Source of the DNA: Okapia johnstoni
Lineage: Eukaryota; Chordata; Mammalia; Artiodactyla; Giraffidae
Reading direction: 5' to 3'
Length of the DNA stretch: 64,000 nt
NCBI GenBank assembly: GCA_024291935.2
Contig: CM044315.1
Span: 77,544,385 to 77,608,384 of the forward strand
The notes beneath the pieces are model-generated. The model searched no databases. It had not been told where the DNA came from and worked only from the letters and a program-made list of their open reading frames with translations. Position 1 is the stretch's first letter. Each line of letters opens with the position of its first letter. Made by a program: the position numbers and the translations under genes. Shown piece after piece: positions 11,571 through 26,285 of the stretch.

Positions 11571-11618
11571 TTGTTGTGATGAAATAGAACCGAAGAGCAC
11601 ACACTCGCCTGACACTAT

Positions 11619-12416
11619 GCAATATTGTTCTTTACAGCATCGGACTTTACTTTCATCACCAGTCACATCCACAACTGGGTGCTGTTTTTGCTTTGGCTCC
11701 ATCTCTTCATTCTTTCTGGAGTTATTTCTCCACTGTTCTCCAGTAACATATTGGGCACCTACCGACCTCGGGAGTTCATCTTTCAGTGTCATGTCTTTTT
11801 GACTTTTCATACTGTTCATGGGGTTCTCAAGGCAAGACTACTGAAGTGGCTTGCAATTTCCTTCTCCAGTGGACCATATTTTGTCAGAACTCTCCACCAT
11901 GACCCATCCGTCTTGGGTGGCCCTACATGGCATAGCTCATAGTTTCATTGAATCAGACAAGGTTGTGGCTCAAAGTCAGCATTGCTGCACTGGCTCAGTC
12001 TGCCAACCCTGCCTGGGGTCCTGGACTCCTGTGCAAGTGGGCAGTCTCTTGTGGAGTCACTGCTCCTTTCTCCTGCGTCCTTGTGCACACAAGCTTTTGT
12101 TTATCTGTTTCCCCAAGCAAGTTCTGGTGGTTCAATGTGGAGATTTTGACCTTCTCCAAAGGGCTTATGCCATACCCTGGTCCCTCCTAGAGCCCCTTCT
12201 TGGCTGGCCACTGGGACCCATATCTCTGCAGGAGACTCAAACACTCAAAGTCCTTGGGCTCATCTGGGGGGTCTCCTGGTTTAGGGTGGGAGCCTTCCCA
12301 TCTCTGGTGGGTGTGGACATTAAATGCTCCTGTCAATGCTGGGGTTGCCCTTCAGAAGTGAGTTGTAATTTTGGAGTTCCCTCAGGAGAAGATGAGCACA
12401 TGTCCTTCTACTCTGC
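11619..12416 (-). mobile_element. BovB LINE, 5' part (minus strand)
   Basis: Positions 11619-11960 match the BovB 5' segment, which is seen again at 18155-18488 ('actgttcatggggttct', 'tggaccatattttgtcaga'). I assign the rest to 12416 to the same element because nothing else is recognisable there and no junction is visible. That part is less certain. Open frames here (for example 11851-12429) read against the element's sense strand and are not genes. Confidence 0.7.
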
Positions 12417-12721
12417 CATGCTTCCCTGATAGCTCAGTTGGTAAAGAATCTGCCTGCAATGCAGGAGACCTTGGTTCGATTCCTGGGTCAGGAAGATCCA
12501 CTGGAGAAGGGATAGGCAACCTACTCCAGTATTCTTGGGCTTCCCTTGAGGCTCAGCTGGTAAAGAATCCACCTGCAATGTGGGAGACTTGGGTTTGATC
12601 CTGAATTGGGACAATCCCCTGGAGAAGGGAAAGTCTACCCACTCCAGTATTCTGGCCTGGAGAATTCCATTGACCATGGGGTAGCAAAGAGTTGGGACAG
12701 GACTGAGCGACTTTCACTTTC
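12417..12721 (+). mobile_element. Dimeric Bov-tA-type SINE
   Basis: Two tRNA-like heads in tandem, 'cttccctgatagctcagttgg' at about 12421 and 'cttcccttgaggctcagctgg' at about 12540, each carry a 'gtaaagaatc' segment. The shared 'tggcctggagaattcc...gactgagcgactttcacttt' tail follows. This is the common ruminant dimeric arrangement. Confidence 0.85.
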
Positions 12722-12748
12722 AAATAGGATTAGAATTTAACAATAGAA

Positions 12749-13050
12749 AGCCCTTGCCAGACCACTGCCATAATATACATTTTAAGATAACAGGATTAGT
12801 CAGAAGGTTTTCAAGAAGGAGAAACTGTCCTCAAGCAGGATACATTGTTATTATATAATCCTTAGTAAAGAGTTTAAGCTGAATTGTTTTATTATGTAAT
12901 CATCAGCTCCAGGCTTAAAGAAAAATGCTTGTCCTTTTCTCCTCCTTGAGAACTCCAGACCCCTATCTCCTCCTTGAGAGCCTCAGACCCATGTCTCCTC
13001 CTCGGAGACCCTGGACTTATTATCAACCTGCCTAGGAATTGACTCTCTCA
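12749..13050 (-). mobile_element. LTR-type element, second part
   Basis: Continuation of 5411-5717. About 50 bp at 12749-12797 ('ccagacc...ttaagataacaggatt') repeats 5665-5717, bracketing the BovB insertion. The element ends 'gactctctca' at 13050, immediately before the GTGG repeat and the resumed SINE. Confidence 0.6.
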
Positions 13051-13164
13051 GTGGGTTGCCATTTCCTACTCCAGGCGAGTCTTACTGACCCAGGGATCGA
13101 ACCCGTCTCCTGCATCTTCTGCATTAGCAAGCAGATTCTTTCCACTGAGTCACCTGGGAAGCCC
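13051..13164 (-). mobile_element. Bov-tA-type SINE, second part
   Basis: Resumes with 'gggttgccatttcctactcc' and finishes with the tRNA-like head on the minus strand ('cacctgggaagcccc'). The CATATTTAA at 13165-13173 pairs with 5290-5298. Confidence 0.9.
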
Positions 13165-13173
13165 CATATTTAA

Positions 13174-13837
13174 TATCAAAGATCTAGATTTTATCTTATG
13201 AGTCATTCATTTTCTTTTTGTAACTATAAAAGACTTACTCAGGATACAGGAATGCAGTGTAATAACTGCTGCATGTGTGTCTCTTTTTAAAGTTTTCTTG
13301 AGTGATTTTGTGTGGTTGCAATATATGGGCCCATTCCTAAAAGTAACACAGTAAGGAACAGATCTCACTATCATCGCTTCATTTATCTACATTTTAATCT
13401 TAAAATAGTATCTCAGTACTGAACATAAAATGGCTTAAAGTGTGCTGGTAAATGCCTTAGAATTGTTTGCATTTTTCTAACAATACTATCAAACTGATTG
13501 TATTAAAAATCCTTTATTTTAGAACATCTAAATGCTTTTGCTGAGTGGTGCCTATTGCTAAGTGCTGTCTTTCTAGCCTGGAGAGTATGTTGGAGCATGT
13601 GCCTACTCCAAGAAAGACATTAGTCATCATTAAAAGAAGCACTGACACCATATAAGTGCATCCCCAAAATGACCAAGTGGCATTCTTCTTTCTCACACTG
13701 TCACTGCTGATTAGGATTTGCTTTCCTGAAACTTTAATTTGTTCCCTTTTGTTCAGGGCTTTTTTTTTAAATTCCTGAAAAAAAACATCATTCAGGAAAG
13801 ACTCATACAGCAAAAGAATCTGCACTTATAACTAACA
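13174..13837. other. AT-rich spacer, nothing recognised
   Basis: No exon or clear repeat family. A 103-codon minus-strand frame at 13514-13825 has no recognisable domain and sits in repeat-like AT-rich DNA. Confidence 0.4.
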
Positions 13838-13930
13838 ATATATTCATGTCAATGTATGGCAAAAACTACTACAATATTGTAAAGTGATTAGCCCCCAACT
13901 AAAATAAATAAATTTATTAAAAAAAAAACA
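13838..13930 (+). mobile_element. Short L1 3'-end fragment with poly(A)
   Basis: 'attcatgtcaatgtatggca...ttagcccccaactaaaataaataaattt' plus an A tract is the extreme 3' end of a ruminant L1. The same fragment type recurs at 19605-19691. Confidence 0.75.
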
Positions 13931-14612
13931 TTATGGAATTCTCAGATAATTATTTTATCTAATACAACATAAAAACACAGATTAAGCAAATGATTAATAA
14001 ATAACAGGGTGAAAACAATGACTCTGAAAGGAACCTTGCTTTAAGAGTCTGTAGGCCTCAAAAGGGATACAGCAGGAGATCTGAATAAAATTTCTCTAAA
14101 TATTAATTACATAGTCCCAAAGCTTTTTTAAAACTAAGACCATCATATTTCAGTAACAGACATTTTTCACTATATTTCAAATTTGTTCTCTCATTTCTTA
14201 AGAAGACAGATAGACAAGTCACTGCAAACTTAGGAAATAGTTAAGCATCCATACCCATAATGTGAATTAACCTATTGGTTAGTTTGAAAAAATAGGGGGG
14301 TGGAATTTTCAGTTGCTTTGGAGAAATGAAAATGATTCATGTGGTCACGCAGGGTGCTCCATGGCTAAAGGATACTACAAACTTCAACTCTGGTTCTGTA
14401 CAATACCACAGTATTAAATAAGATATCACAGAGATAAGTTATTCAAGGAAGCTTTAAAAAACATTTACTTTCTGTTTTACTTCAAATCCTTTAAAGTTTT
14501 TGAAAAAATGACAGCATATAGTAATTTACAAGATTCTGGTACAACCTTAACTTCCACTTCTAGTTATAAATATGATCTTTATATTTCTTAGGTCAGGGGA
14601 GTCTGTAATTTC
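13931..14612. other. AT-rich spacer, nothing recognised
   Basis: No exon, RNA gene or identifiable repeat. Confidence 0.4.
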
Positions 14613-14966
14613 CTCAGTTCTGACTTGCTGCAGGAAAAGTTTGAAGTGATGGATAGATCAGTGTTATAGCTCAGTTTTATTTGGCAAGCAAAGGAAAATA
14701 CATCCTCAAGGAGTGAGGGCAGACCAACCCAAAAGACAAAGAGAAGAGAAGCCAGAGGTTTAGTTTTGACTCCTCTTTTTACATGTTTTTCTCCTCCCCC
14801 TGAGCTTGCCCTATGTGAACTGGGCTAGCCAGGAGGGCTGTTTGCTTCACCTGAGGTTGTCACTCCAGTCCTCAGACCTTTGTTCTATTTTCATGGGCTT
14901 TTTCCTTTCTTTGTCTTTTAGCCACCACTATTTTGGACTCCTTTTTCCTATTCTAACTCCCTAATA
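14613..14966 (-). mobile_element. Solo LTR fragment, inverted relative of the 8978 LTR
   Basis: Its reverse complement follows 8980-9310 closely: TATTAGGGAGTTAGAATAGG, then the 'agtccaaaat' and 'ggctaaaagacaaag' segments, the 'ctggctagccca' segment, and 'aaataaaactgagctataac'. The minus-strand AATAAA (plus 'gttttatttgg' near 14675) sets the orientation. No internal retroviral sequence adjoins it. Confidence 0.75.
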
Positions 14967-17215
14967 CTTGCATTTTGTGACAAAAGAGAGATGGTTTAAA
15001 TTAAAAAAAAAAAAAAGCCAACAACGACTCTGGAGGCCCAGGTCTGAGCTCTGCCTTCACCTTTACCCTCCCCCAGGTGGGCCGGGAGATCCTCCCAGAC
15101 CAAGCTAGGTGCTCCAGGAAGGTCAGCCACAGTCAGGGGCAGTCAGTGATCCAGAAGCCACTGCACCATGAGTGTCTCTGCGCTGAGTCCCACCAGAGCC
15201 CTGGGACTCTGCTCTCCCTGGAATGCTGTTGTCCCTCATGTCCGTCTACCAAGGCCCAACCCCAAGCCATCTCCTCCAAGATGGGTCACTCACAAATGGA
15301 GAGGACAACTCTTTTTTTCCCTTGCACGTCCTTCTCCTAAGTCAGCGATAACCAGATTCAGCTATTTTAGTCTTCAGTCAATACTATGAGCTCCTTCTGG
15401 GAGAGCCCACCTCTGGTTAAACTCTGTAACCCAAAAGCATCTTTGTAAATAATGAGTCAAAGAATGAGAAAGTGGAGGAGGAAGAGCTTTCTAATGTCCA
15501 AGTCTGAGTTAGGCCCCCTTCCCCAAAGCTTCCCCATAGGCTCTGTCTTCCCTTCATCACACATTCATGACCCCCCTCCTGTTATAACTGCTTAATTTCT
15601 CAGTCTCCTCCTCTAGCCTGCAGACTCCAAACAGATTTGCCACATCCTAATTCTGTGCCTTATGTCAGAGTCTGGCACAGAGTAAATGCTCAGTAAACAC
15701 AGGCTGAGTGAAGGAACTTGACCCACAGTAGACAAATTGCCTCAGAGCTCCTGAGTCCTGATGGGAGAAGGATGCAGGCAGAGATGAGATACCGAAGTGC
15801 AGAGGGTTGCTCTGAGTTACACAGAAGCCATTGAAATGAAGATGATGTGACTACATGGAACATGCCTGGGACCAAATGTTGGTGAGAAATCCAGAGGTGA
15901 CCAAATAAAGCTGAGTCTCCAAAGTTGGGGAAGAGGCAGTTGCTCTCTGGCAAAGAGGACAGGCCACCAGGTAGAGGGAAGAACGTGAGCAAAGACCTGG
16001 AAGATGAGCAGGTGGAGCCAGTGCAAGGAACGCTGGCAGCAGCATCCTGTGGGCAGAGCAATGGGTCCTGTGGAATCTCCAGCCTATCAGGGCAAGAATA
16101 GAGAGAGTAAAATCAGAAAGAAAAGGGCTTGGTGGTCAACCCTCAGGGGTGTACAAAGATTGCATTACAAGATGGGAAGTGCACACAAGTTTCTGGATAT
16201 TAGTAAATTAAAATGAGGCAAAAAGTTCACATATCAAAATCTTAGTTCAGTACAATTTTCATACATGTACATCCAGAAACTGTCCTGCAATTGTGTACAT
16301 ACTCAATTAGTAAAATAATATTATATAGATATAATTTAGTACTTAATTTTTTTTATATAGCCATACACATTCCAAACATTCTTTCATATTAACAAATGTT
16401 TACATACATGCTGGGATAATATCGAAGACATATAACAATCAACACGGCAAAATGAATTTAAGTCATGTTTGTTTTTGCCATTTCTTCCTCCAGGGAATCA
16501 TCCCAACCCAGGGATAGAATCCACGTCTCCTGTGTCTCCTGCATTGCAGGCAGATTCATTACCTGCTGAACCATCAGGGAAGCCCTTTAAAATATAACCT
16601 ATTTTATAATCTAAATAAAATTATATGACAAAACTGCTGACCAAGTGATATGTTTTATCATAAATGGCTCATGCAAATGTTGTAAAAATAACTTCCAAAA
16701 GTTTTGTACACCAGGGAGTTTTCCTGGTGTAAGTTTCTGTAGGTAATTTGTAGTGCTGGCCCATAGGTCGACCAGACAATGGGACAGAATCTGGTCTGAG
16801 AACAAGGATTTCAGGTCAGAAGAAATAGTTCTAAACTCTTAGTTCTGCTGATGCATCCAGAGTGATTATCTAGTACCCATCCTGCCCTTTACCCCCACTC
16901 CAGCTCTGGCAGTGAAATAAGGGTTTTATTGACTTGTCTTTCCCTTGGTGACAGTTCCAAGAGGAGATCAAGCTGCAACCCCTACTCATACCACAAAGAG
17001 TAAAGAAATACCTGAGAGCCTGTGCTCACTGAATGTGGGGGACTAACGCCCTGACTAAATGAAAGTGGCCTTGGGGAGATCAGGTGAGATGGAAACCCAC
17101 GTCTGAACAGGAGAAAGTCTCCCCTCTTGGGTACAAGCCGCTGGGTATGAAATTCCACAAGAGACTGGCACTTGAGACATCAGGGTCTGAACTCTTCTTT
17201 AATCAGCTTTGTGTA
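14967..17215. other. Mostly single-copy-looking spacer with one SINE
   Basis: A poly(A) run near 15003-15016 precedes a 53-bp stretch (15029-15081) related to 3094-3146. The rest shows no convincing exon. Open frames near 15077-15340 and 15690-16061 have no recognisable domain or splice context. Around 15660-15715 is a MIR/L2-like tail. Confidence 0.4.
16476..16585 (-). mobile_element. Bov-tA-type SINE fragment
   Basis: Minus-strand tRNA-like head: 'tgccatttcttcctccaggg', a 'cccagggatagaatcc' box, 'cattgcaggcagattc' and the closing 'catcagggaagccc'. The body segment downstream in the element is missing. Confidence 0.8.
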
Positions 17216-18488
17216 AAGCCTCCTCAGACAACCACTTTGCCTTCTTGCATTTCTTTTTCTTTGGGATGGCATTGGTCACTGCCACCTGTACAATATTATA
17301 AACTTCCACCCATAGTTCTTCGGACACTCCATCAGAGTGTCTAATCCTTTGAATCTATTCATCACTTCCACTGTATAAGGGATTTGATTTAGGTCATATC
17401 TGAGTGGCCTAGTGGTTTTCCCTACTTTCTTCAATTTAAGCCTGAATTTGACAATAAGGAACTAATTATCTGAGCCACAGTCAGCTCCAGGTCTTGTTTT
17501 TCCTGACTGTATAGAGCCTGTCCATCTTCAACTGCAAAGAATATAATCAATCTGATTTAGGTATGGCCATTTAGTGATGTCCATGTGTAGAGTTGTCTCT
17601 TGTGCTATTGAAAAAGGCTGTTTGCAATGACCAGCAGATTCTCTTGAAACTCTGTTAACTTTTGCCCTGCTTCATTTTGTACTCTAAGGCCAAACTTGCC
17701 TGTTACTCCAGTATCTCTTGACTTCCTACTTTTGCATTCCAGTACCCTATGATGAAAAGGACATCTTTTTTTTTTTGGCATTAATTCTAGAAGGTCTTGT
17801 AGGTCTTCATAGAATCAGTCAACTTCAGCTTCTTTGGCATTAGTGGTTGGGGCATAGACTTGGATTACTGTGGTGTTGAATGGTTTGCCTTGGGCCAAGC
17901 CAAGATCATTCTGTCATTTTTGAGACTGTACCCAAGTACTGCATTTTGGACTTGTTTGTTGATTATGAGGGCTACTCCATTTCTTCTAAAGGATTCTTTC
18001 CCACAGTAGTAGATATAATGGTCATCTTACTTAAATTCGCCTATTCCCATCCATTATAGTTCACTGATTCCTAAGATGTCAATGTTCACTTATGCCAGCT
18101 CCTGCTTGACTACACCCAACTTATCTTGACTCGTGGACCTAACATTTCAGGTTCCTATGCAACATTGTTCTTTAAAGCATTGTACTTAACTTTCACCACC
18201 AGATATATCCACAACTGAGTGTCATTTTTGCTTTGGCCCAGCCACTTGATTCTTTCCGGACCTATTGCCCTCCATTCTTCTCCATTAGCATATTGGACAT
18301 GTTCCTACATGGGGGGCTCATCTTTGGGTGTCATATTTTTGCGTTATCATACTGTTCATGGGGTTCTTGCAGCAAAAATACTGGAGTGGCTTGCCATTCC
18401 CTCCTCCAGTGGACCACATTTTGTCAGAACTCTCCACTATAACTCACCCATCTTGGGTGGCCCTGCATGGCATGGCTCATAGCCTCAT
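17216..18488 (-). mobile_element. BovB LINE 5' fragment (minus strand)
   Basis: Covers the endonuclease and 5' region of BovB, parallel to 7540-8980 plus 11619-11960. It starts within 'gcctcctcagacaacc' and ends 'ggcatggctcatagcctcattg'. It is uninterrupted at the two sites where the 5.7-12.7 kb copy carries LTR insertions, so it serves as the reference for those junctions. No intact frame. Confidence 0.9.
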
Positions 18489-18742
18489 TGATTATAAAAG
18501 CCCCTTCAACACAACAAGGCTGTTATCCATGAAGGGAAGATACCTGCTACATACTGCCAAATAAAATTCAAGATTATCAACTTACATGAGAGATCAAGGA
18601 AAGACTTAACAAATTCGCTCGGACTCTCCAAGGAGTGAGATAGGCACAAGCAGCCTCTGCTGATCCCTTGGCTCAAGTTCCTCATAGCTTTCAGGCAAAA
18701 GAGAGAAGTCCAAACTGGGTCCCTTTGTAGTCACCATTAAAC
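18489..18742. other. Spacer between BovB and LTR, unidentified
   Basis: About 250 bp with no exon. It could be residual retroviral internal sequence, but I cannot assign it. Confidence 0.3.
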
Positions 18743-19183
18743 TGTCAACTTAAAAAAGTGCACAACTTAAACACTGTGAGTTAAGTTTTACCTGCATCAA
18801 AATGAGGACTGCAGCACAGGAGACAGCACCTCAGATGGCTCTGAGAAAGTGCTCCAGAGAAGCGTGGCAGGGAGATATATATATATATATCAGAAGATTT
18901 CTGCTAGTTACAAGGCTTAGTCATCACCCTGAAGGGCTATAGTGCTTTTCTAAATATGAGGAGACACAACAATTGAACTCATAAAATCAGCTCCTGAAAA
19001 TATATAACTATCTGATGATCTGTTCTACCAGTTTTTCCCCAAGTACAGAGTTCCTCATTTCTTCTGTCTACCCTGAACTATTTTCAGGGAATATTGAAGA
19101 TCAGCTGCTGTGGGAGCACATGATTTAACCCCTGTAGAGGAAGATGGCAAGTGCCAATGGCACAGGCCAATTTGCAGTTGACA
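18743..19183 (-). mobile_element. Solo LTR, same family as 8248-8747
   Basis: Starts TGTCAACTT and ends GCAGTTGACA (TG...CA). It shares 'gtgagttaagtttta', 'aaaatgaggactgcag' and 'agtgcttttctaaatatgagga' with the 8.2-kb copy. An (AT)n run is at about 18871-18889. I see no clear target duplication. Confidence 0.75.
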
Positions 19184-19604
19184 ATATAAATACATATATG
19201 ACACCTTTTCTAGTTGTCATAATTTTTTTTAATTAAAAAAAATTTAGGCTGTAATGAGCTGACTGCAGGATTTTAGTTTCCCACCAGGGATGTATCTGAT
19301 AGAGTGCCTGAAGAAATATGGATGGAGGTTTGTAACACTGTACAGGAGGTAGTGATCAAAACCATCCTCAAGAAAAAGAAATGCAAAAAGGCAAAATGAT
19401 TGTCTGAGGAGGCCTTACAAATAGCTGAGAAAGGAAGAGAAGCGAAAGGCAAAGGAGAAAAGGAAAGATATACCCATCTGAATGCAGAGTTTCAAAGAAT
19501 ATCAAGTAGAGATAAGAGAACCTTTTTAAGTGATCAGTGCAAAGAAATAGAGGAAAACAATAGCATGGGAAAGACTAGAGATCTCTTCAAGAAAATTAAA
19601 GATA

Positions 19605-19691
19605 ACATGTACACCCATGGTGGATTCATGTCAATGTATGGCAAAACAAATACAATATTGTAAAGTTAGAAAATAAACTAATTTAAAAAAA
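19605..19691 (+). mobile_element. 5'-truncated L1 tail inserted in BovB
   Basis: An 87-bp L1 3' end ('ggtggattcatgtcaatgta' ... 'aataaactaattt' plus A tract) is flanked by AAAGATA at 19598-19604 and 19692-19698. Removing it restores the BovB text 'gaaaattaaagatacc'. Confidence 0.85.
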
Positions 19692-20815
19692 AAAGATACC
19701 AAGATGACATTTCATGCAAAGATAGGCATAATAAAGGGCAGAAATGGTATGGACCTAAGAGAAGCAGAAGATATTAAGAAAAGGTGGCAAGAATACACAG
19801 AAGAACTAAACAAAAGAGATTTTCATGACCCAGATAACCATAATGGTGTGATCACTCACCTAGAGCCAGACATCCTGGAGTACGAAGTCAAGTGGGCCTT
19901 AGGAAGCATCACTACAAACAAAGCTAGTGGAGATGATGGAATTCCAGCTGAGCTATTTCAAGTCCTGAAAGATGATGCTGTTAAAGTGCTACACTCAATA
20001 TGCTAGCAAAGTTGGAAAACTCAGCAGTGGCCATAGGACTGGAAAAGGTCAGTTTTCATTCCAATCCCAAAGAAATGCATGCCAAAGAATGTTCAAACCA
20101 CTGCACAATTGCACTTATTTCACATGCTAGCAAAGTAATGCTCAAAATTCTCCAAGCAATGCTTCAATAGTATGTGAACTGAGAACATCCAGATGTTCAA
20201 GTTGGATATAGAAAAGGCAAAGGAACCAGAGATCAAATTGCCAACATCCGTTGGATCATAGAAAAAGCAAGAGAATTCCAGAAAAACTTATCTTTCTGCT
20301 TCATTGACTACGCTAAAGCTTTTGACTGTGTGGATCACAACAAACTGGAAAATTCTTCAAGAGATGGGAATACCAGATCACCTTATCAGCCTCCTGAGAA
20401 ACCTGTATGCAGGTTAAGAAGCAACAGTTAGAACCAGGCACGGAACAACTGACTGGTTCCAAATTAGGAAAGGAGTACGTCAAGGCTGTATATTGCCACC
20501 CTGCTTATTTAACTTATATGCAGAGTACATCATGCGAAATGCTGGGCTGGATGAAGCACAACCTGAATTAAGATTGCCAAGAGAAATATCAATAAACTCA
20601 GATACACAGAGGACACCACCCTTATGTCAGAAAGTGACGAGGAACTAAAGAGCCTCTTGATGAAAGTGAAAGATAAGAGTGAAAAGGCTGGCTTAAAACT
20701 CAGTACTCAAAAAACAAAGATCATGGTTTCCGGTCCCATCACTTCCATGGCAAATAGATGGGGCAACAATGGAAACAGTGACAGACTTTATTGTGGGGGG
20801 CTCCAAAATCACTGC

Positions 20816-20951
20816 TGGAGAAGGAAATGGCAACCCACTCCAGTATTCTTGCTTGGAGAATCCCAGGGACAGAGCAGCCTGATGGACTGCCATCTACGGG
20901 GTCGCATAGAGTCGGACACAACTGAAACTATTTAGCAGCAGCAGCAGTAGC
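20816..20951 (+). mobile_element. Bov-A2-type SINE inserted in BovB
   Basis: Contains 'ggcaacccactccagtattc', a 'gacagagcagcctgatggac' body and an AGC-rich tail. Flanked by AAAATCACTGC at 20805-20815 and 20952-20962, an exact 11-bp target duplication. Confidence 0.9.
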
Positions 20952-21520
20952 AAAATCACTGCAGATGGTAACTGCAGCCACAAAATTAAAAGACGCTTGA
21001 TCCTTGAATGAAAAGCTATGATCAACCTAGACAGCATATTAAAAAGCAGAGACATTACTTTGTCAACAAAGATCTGTCTAGTCAAAGCTATGGTTTTTCC
21101 AGTAGTCATGTATAGATGTGAGAGTTGGACCTAAACAAGGCTGAGTGTCAAAGAATTGATGCTTTTGAACTGTGCTGTTTAAGAGTCCCTTGAACTGCAA
21201 GGAGATCAAACCAGTCAATCCTAAAGGAAACCAGTCCTGAATATTCACTGGAAGGACTGATGCTGAAGCTGAGGCTCCAATCCTTTGGCCACCTGATGTG
21301 AAGAACTAACTCACTGGAAAAGACCCTGATGCTGGGAAAGATTGAAGACAGAAGGAGAAGGGGACGACAGAGGATGAGATGGTTGCATGGCATCACTGAC
21401 TCAATGGACATAAGTTTGAGCAAGTTCCAGGGGATGGTGAAGGACAGGGAAGCCTGGCATGCTGCGGTCCACGGGGTCGCAAAGAGTGGGAGACAACTGA
21501 GCGACTGAACAACAACAACA

Positions 21521-21592
21521 AGAGTTCGAACCTGTGCCCCTTGCGTTGGGAGCACAGACTCTTAACCACTAAGCAACCTGGGAAGTCCCATG
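21521..21592 (-). mobile_element. CHR-type SINE head fragment
   Basis: On the minus strand it reads as a tRNA-derived head ('gacttcccaggttgcttagtgg', 'ttcgaactc' B-box-like end), directly abutting the BovB tail. It is a SINE fragment, not a tRNA gene. Confidence 0.6.

Positions 21593-26285
<4,693 letters not shown>

Larger units (their letters stand above)
8978..11614 (+). mobile_element. Degenerate class I-like endogenous retrovirus inserted in BovB
   Basis: The insert starts TGTTAGG at 8978 and ends CTGACA at 11614. It is flanked by CTAT at 8974-8977 and 11615-11618. The BovB text on either side joins to 'ttcctat' + 'gcaatattgttc', as in the uninterrupted copy near 18150. In order it holds a 5' LTR, a decayed gag 5' region (9403-10130, short frames only), a gag capsid/nucleocapsid remnant, a protease remnant and the start of reverse transcriptase. 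Most of pol, all of env and a recognisable 3' LTR are missing. It is non-functional. Confidence 0.85.
19285..21520 (+). mobile_element. BovB LINE (plus strand), truncated, with nested insertions
   Basis: Plus-strand BovB runs from 'gagtgcctgaagaaatatgg' to the 'gactgaacaacaacaac' tail. Frames at 19400-19663, 19704-20006 and 20624-20935 carry BovB ORF2 pieces (for example SGDDGIPAELFQVLKDDAV). The reverse-transcriptase catalytic region near 20600 is frameshifted. Interrupted by an L1 3' end (19605-19691) and a SINE (20816-20951), each with its own target duplication. Confidence 0.95.

Noticed and set aside
11851..12429. 192-codon plus-strand frame
   Set aside because: It runs across BovB 5' sequence on the strand opposite to the element's sense and into a SINE.
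12440..12500. tRNA-like boxes in many places (for example 12440-12500, 36735-36780, 21521-21592)
   Set aside because: These are heads of tRNA-derived SINEs followed by SINE bodies, not tRNA genes.
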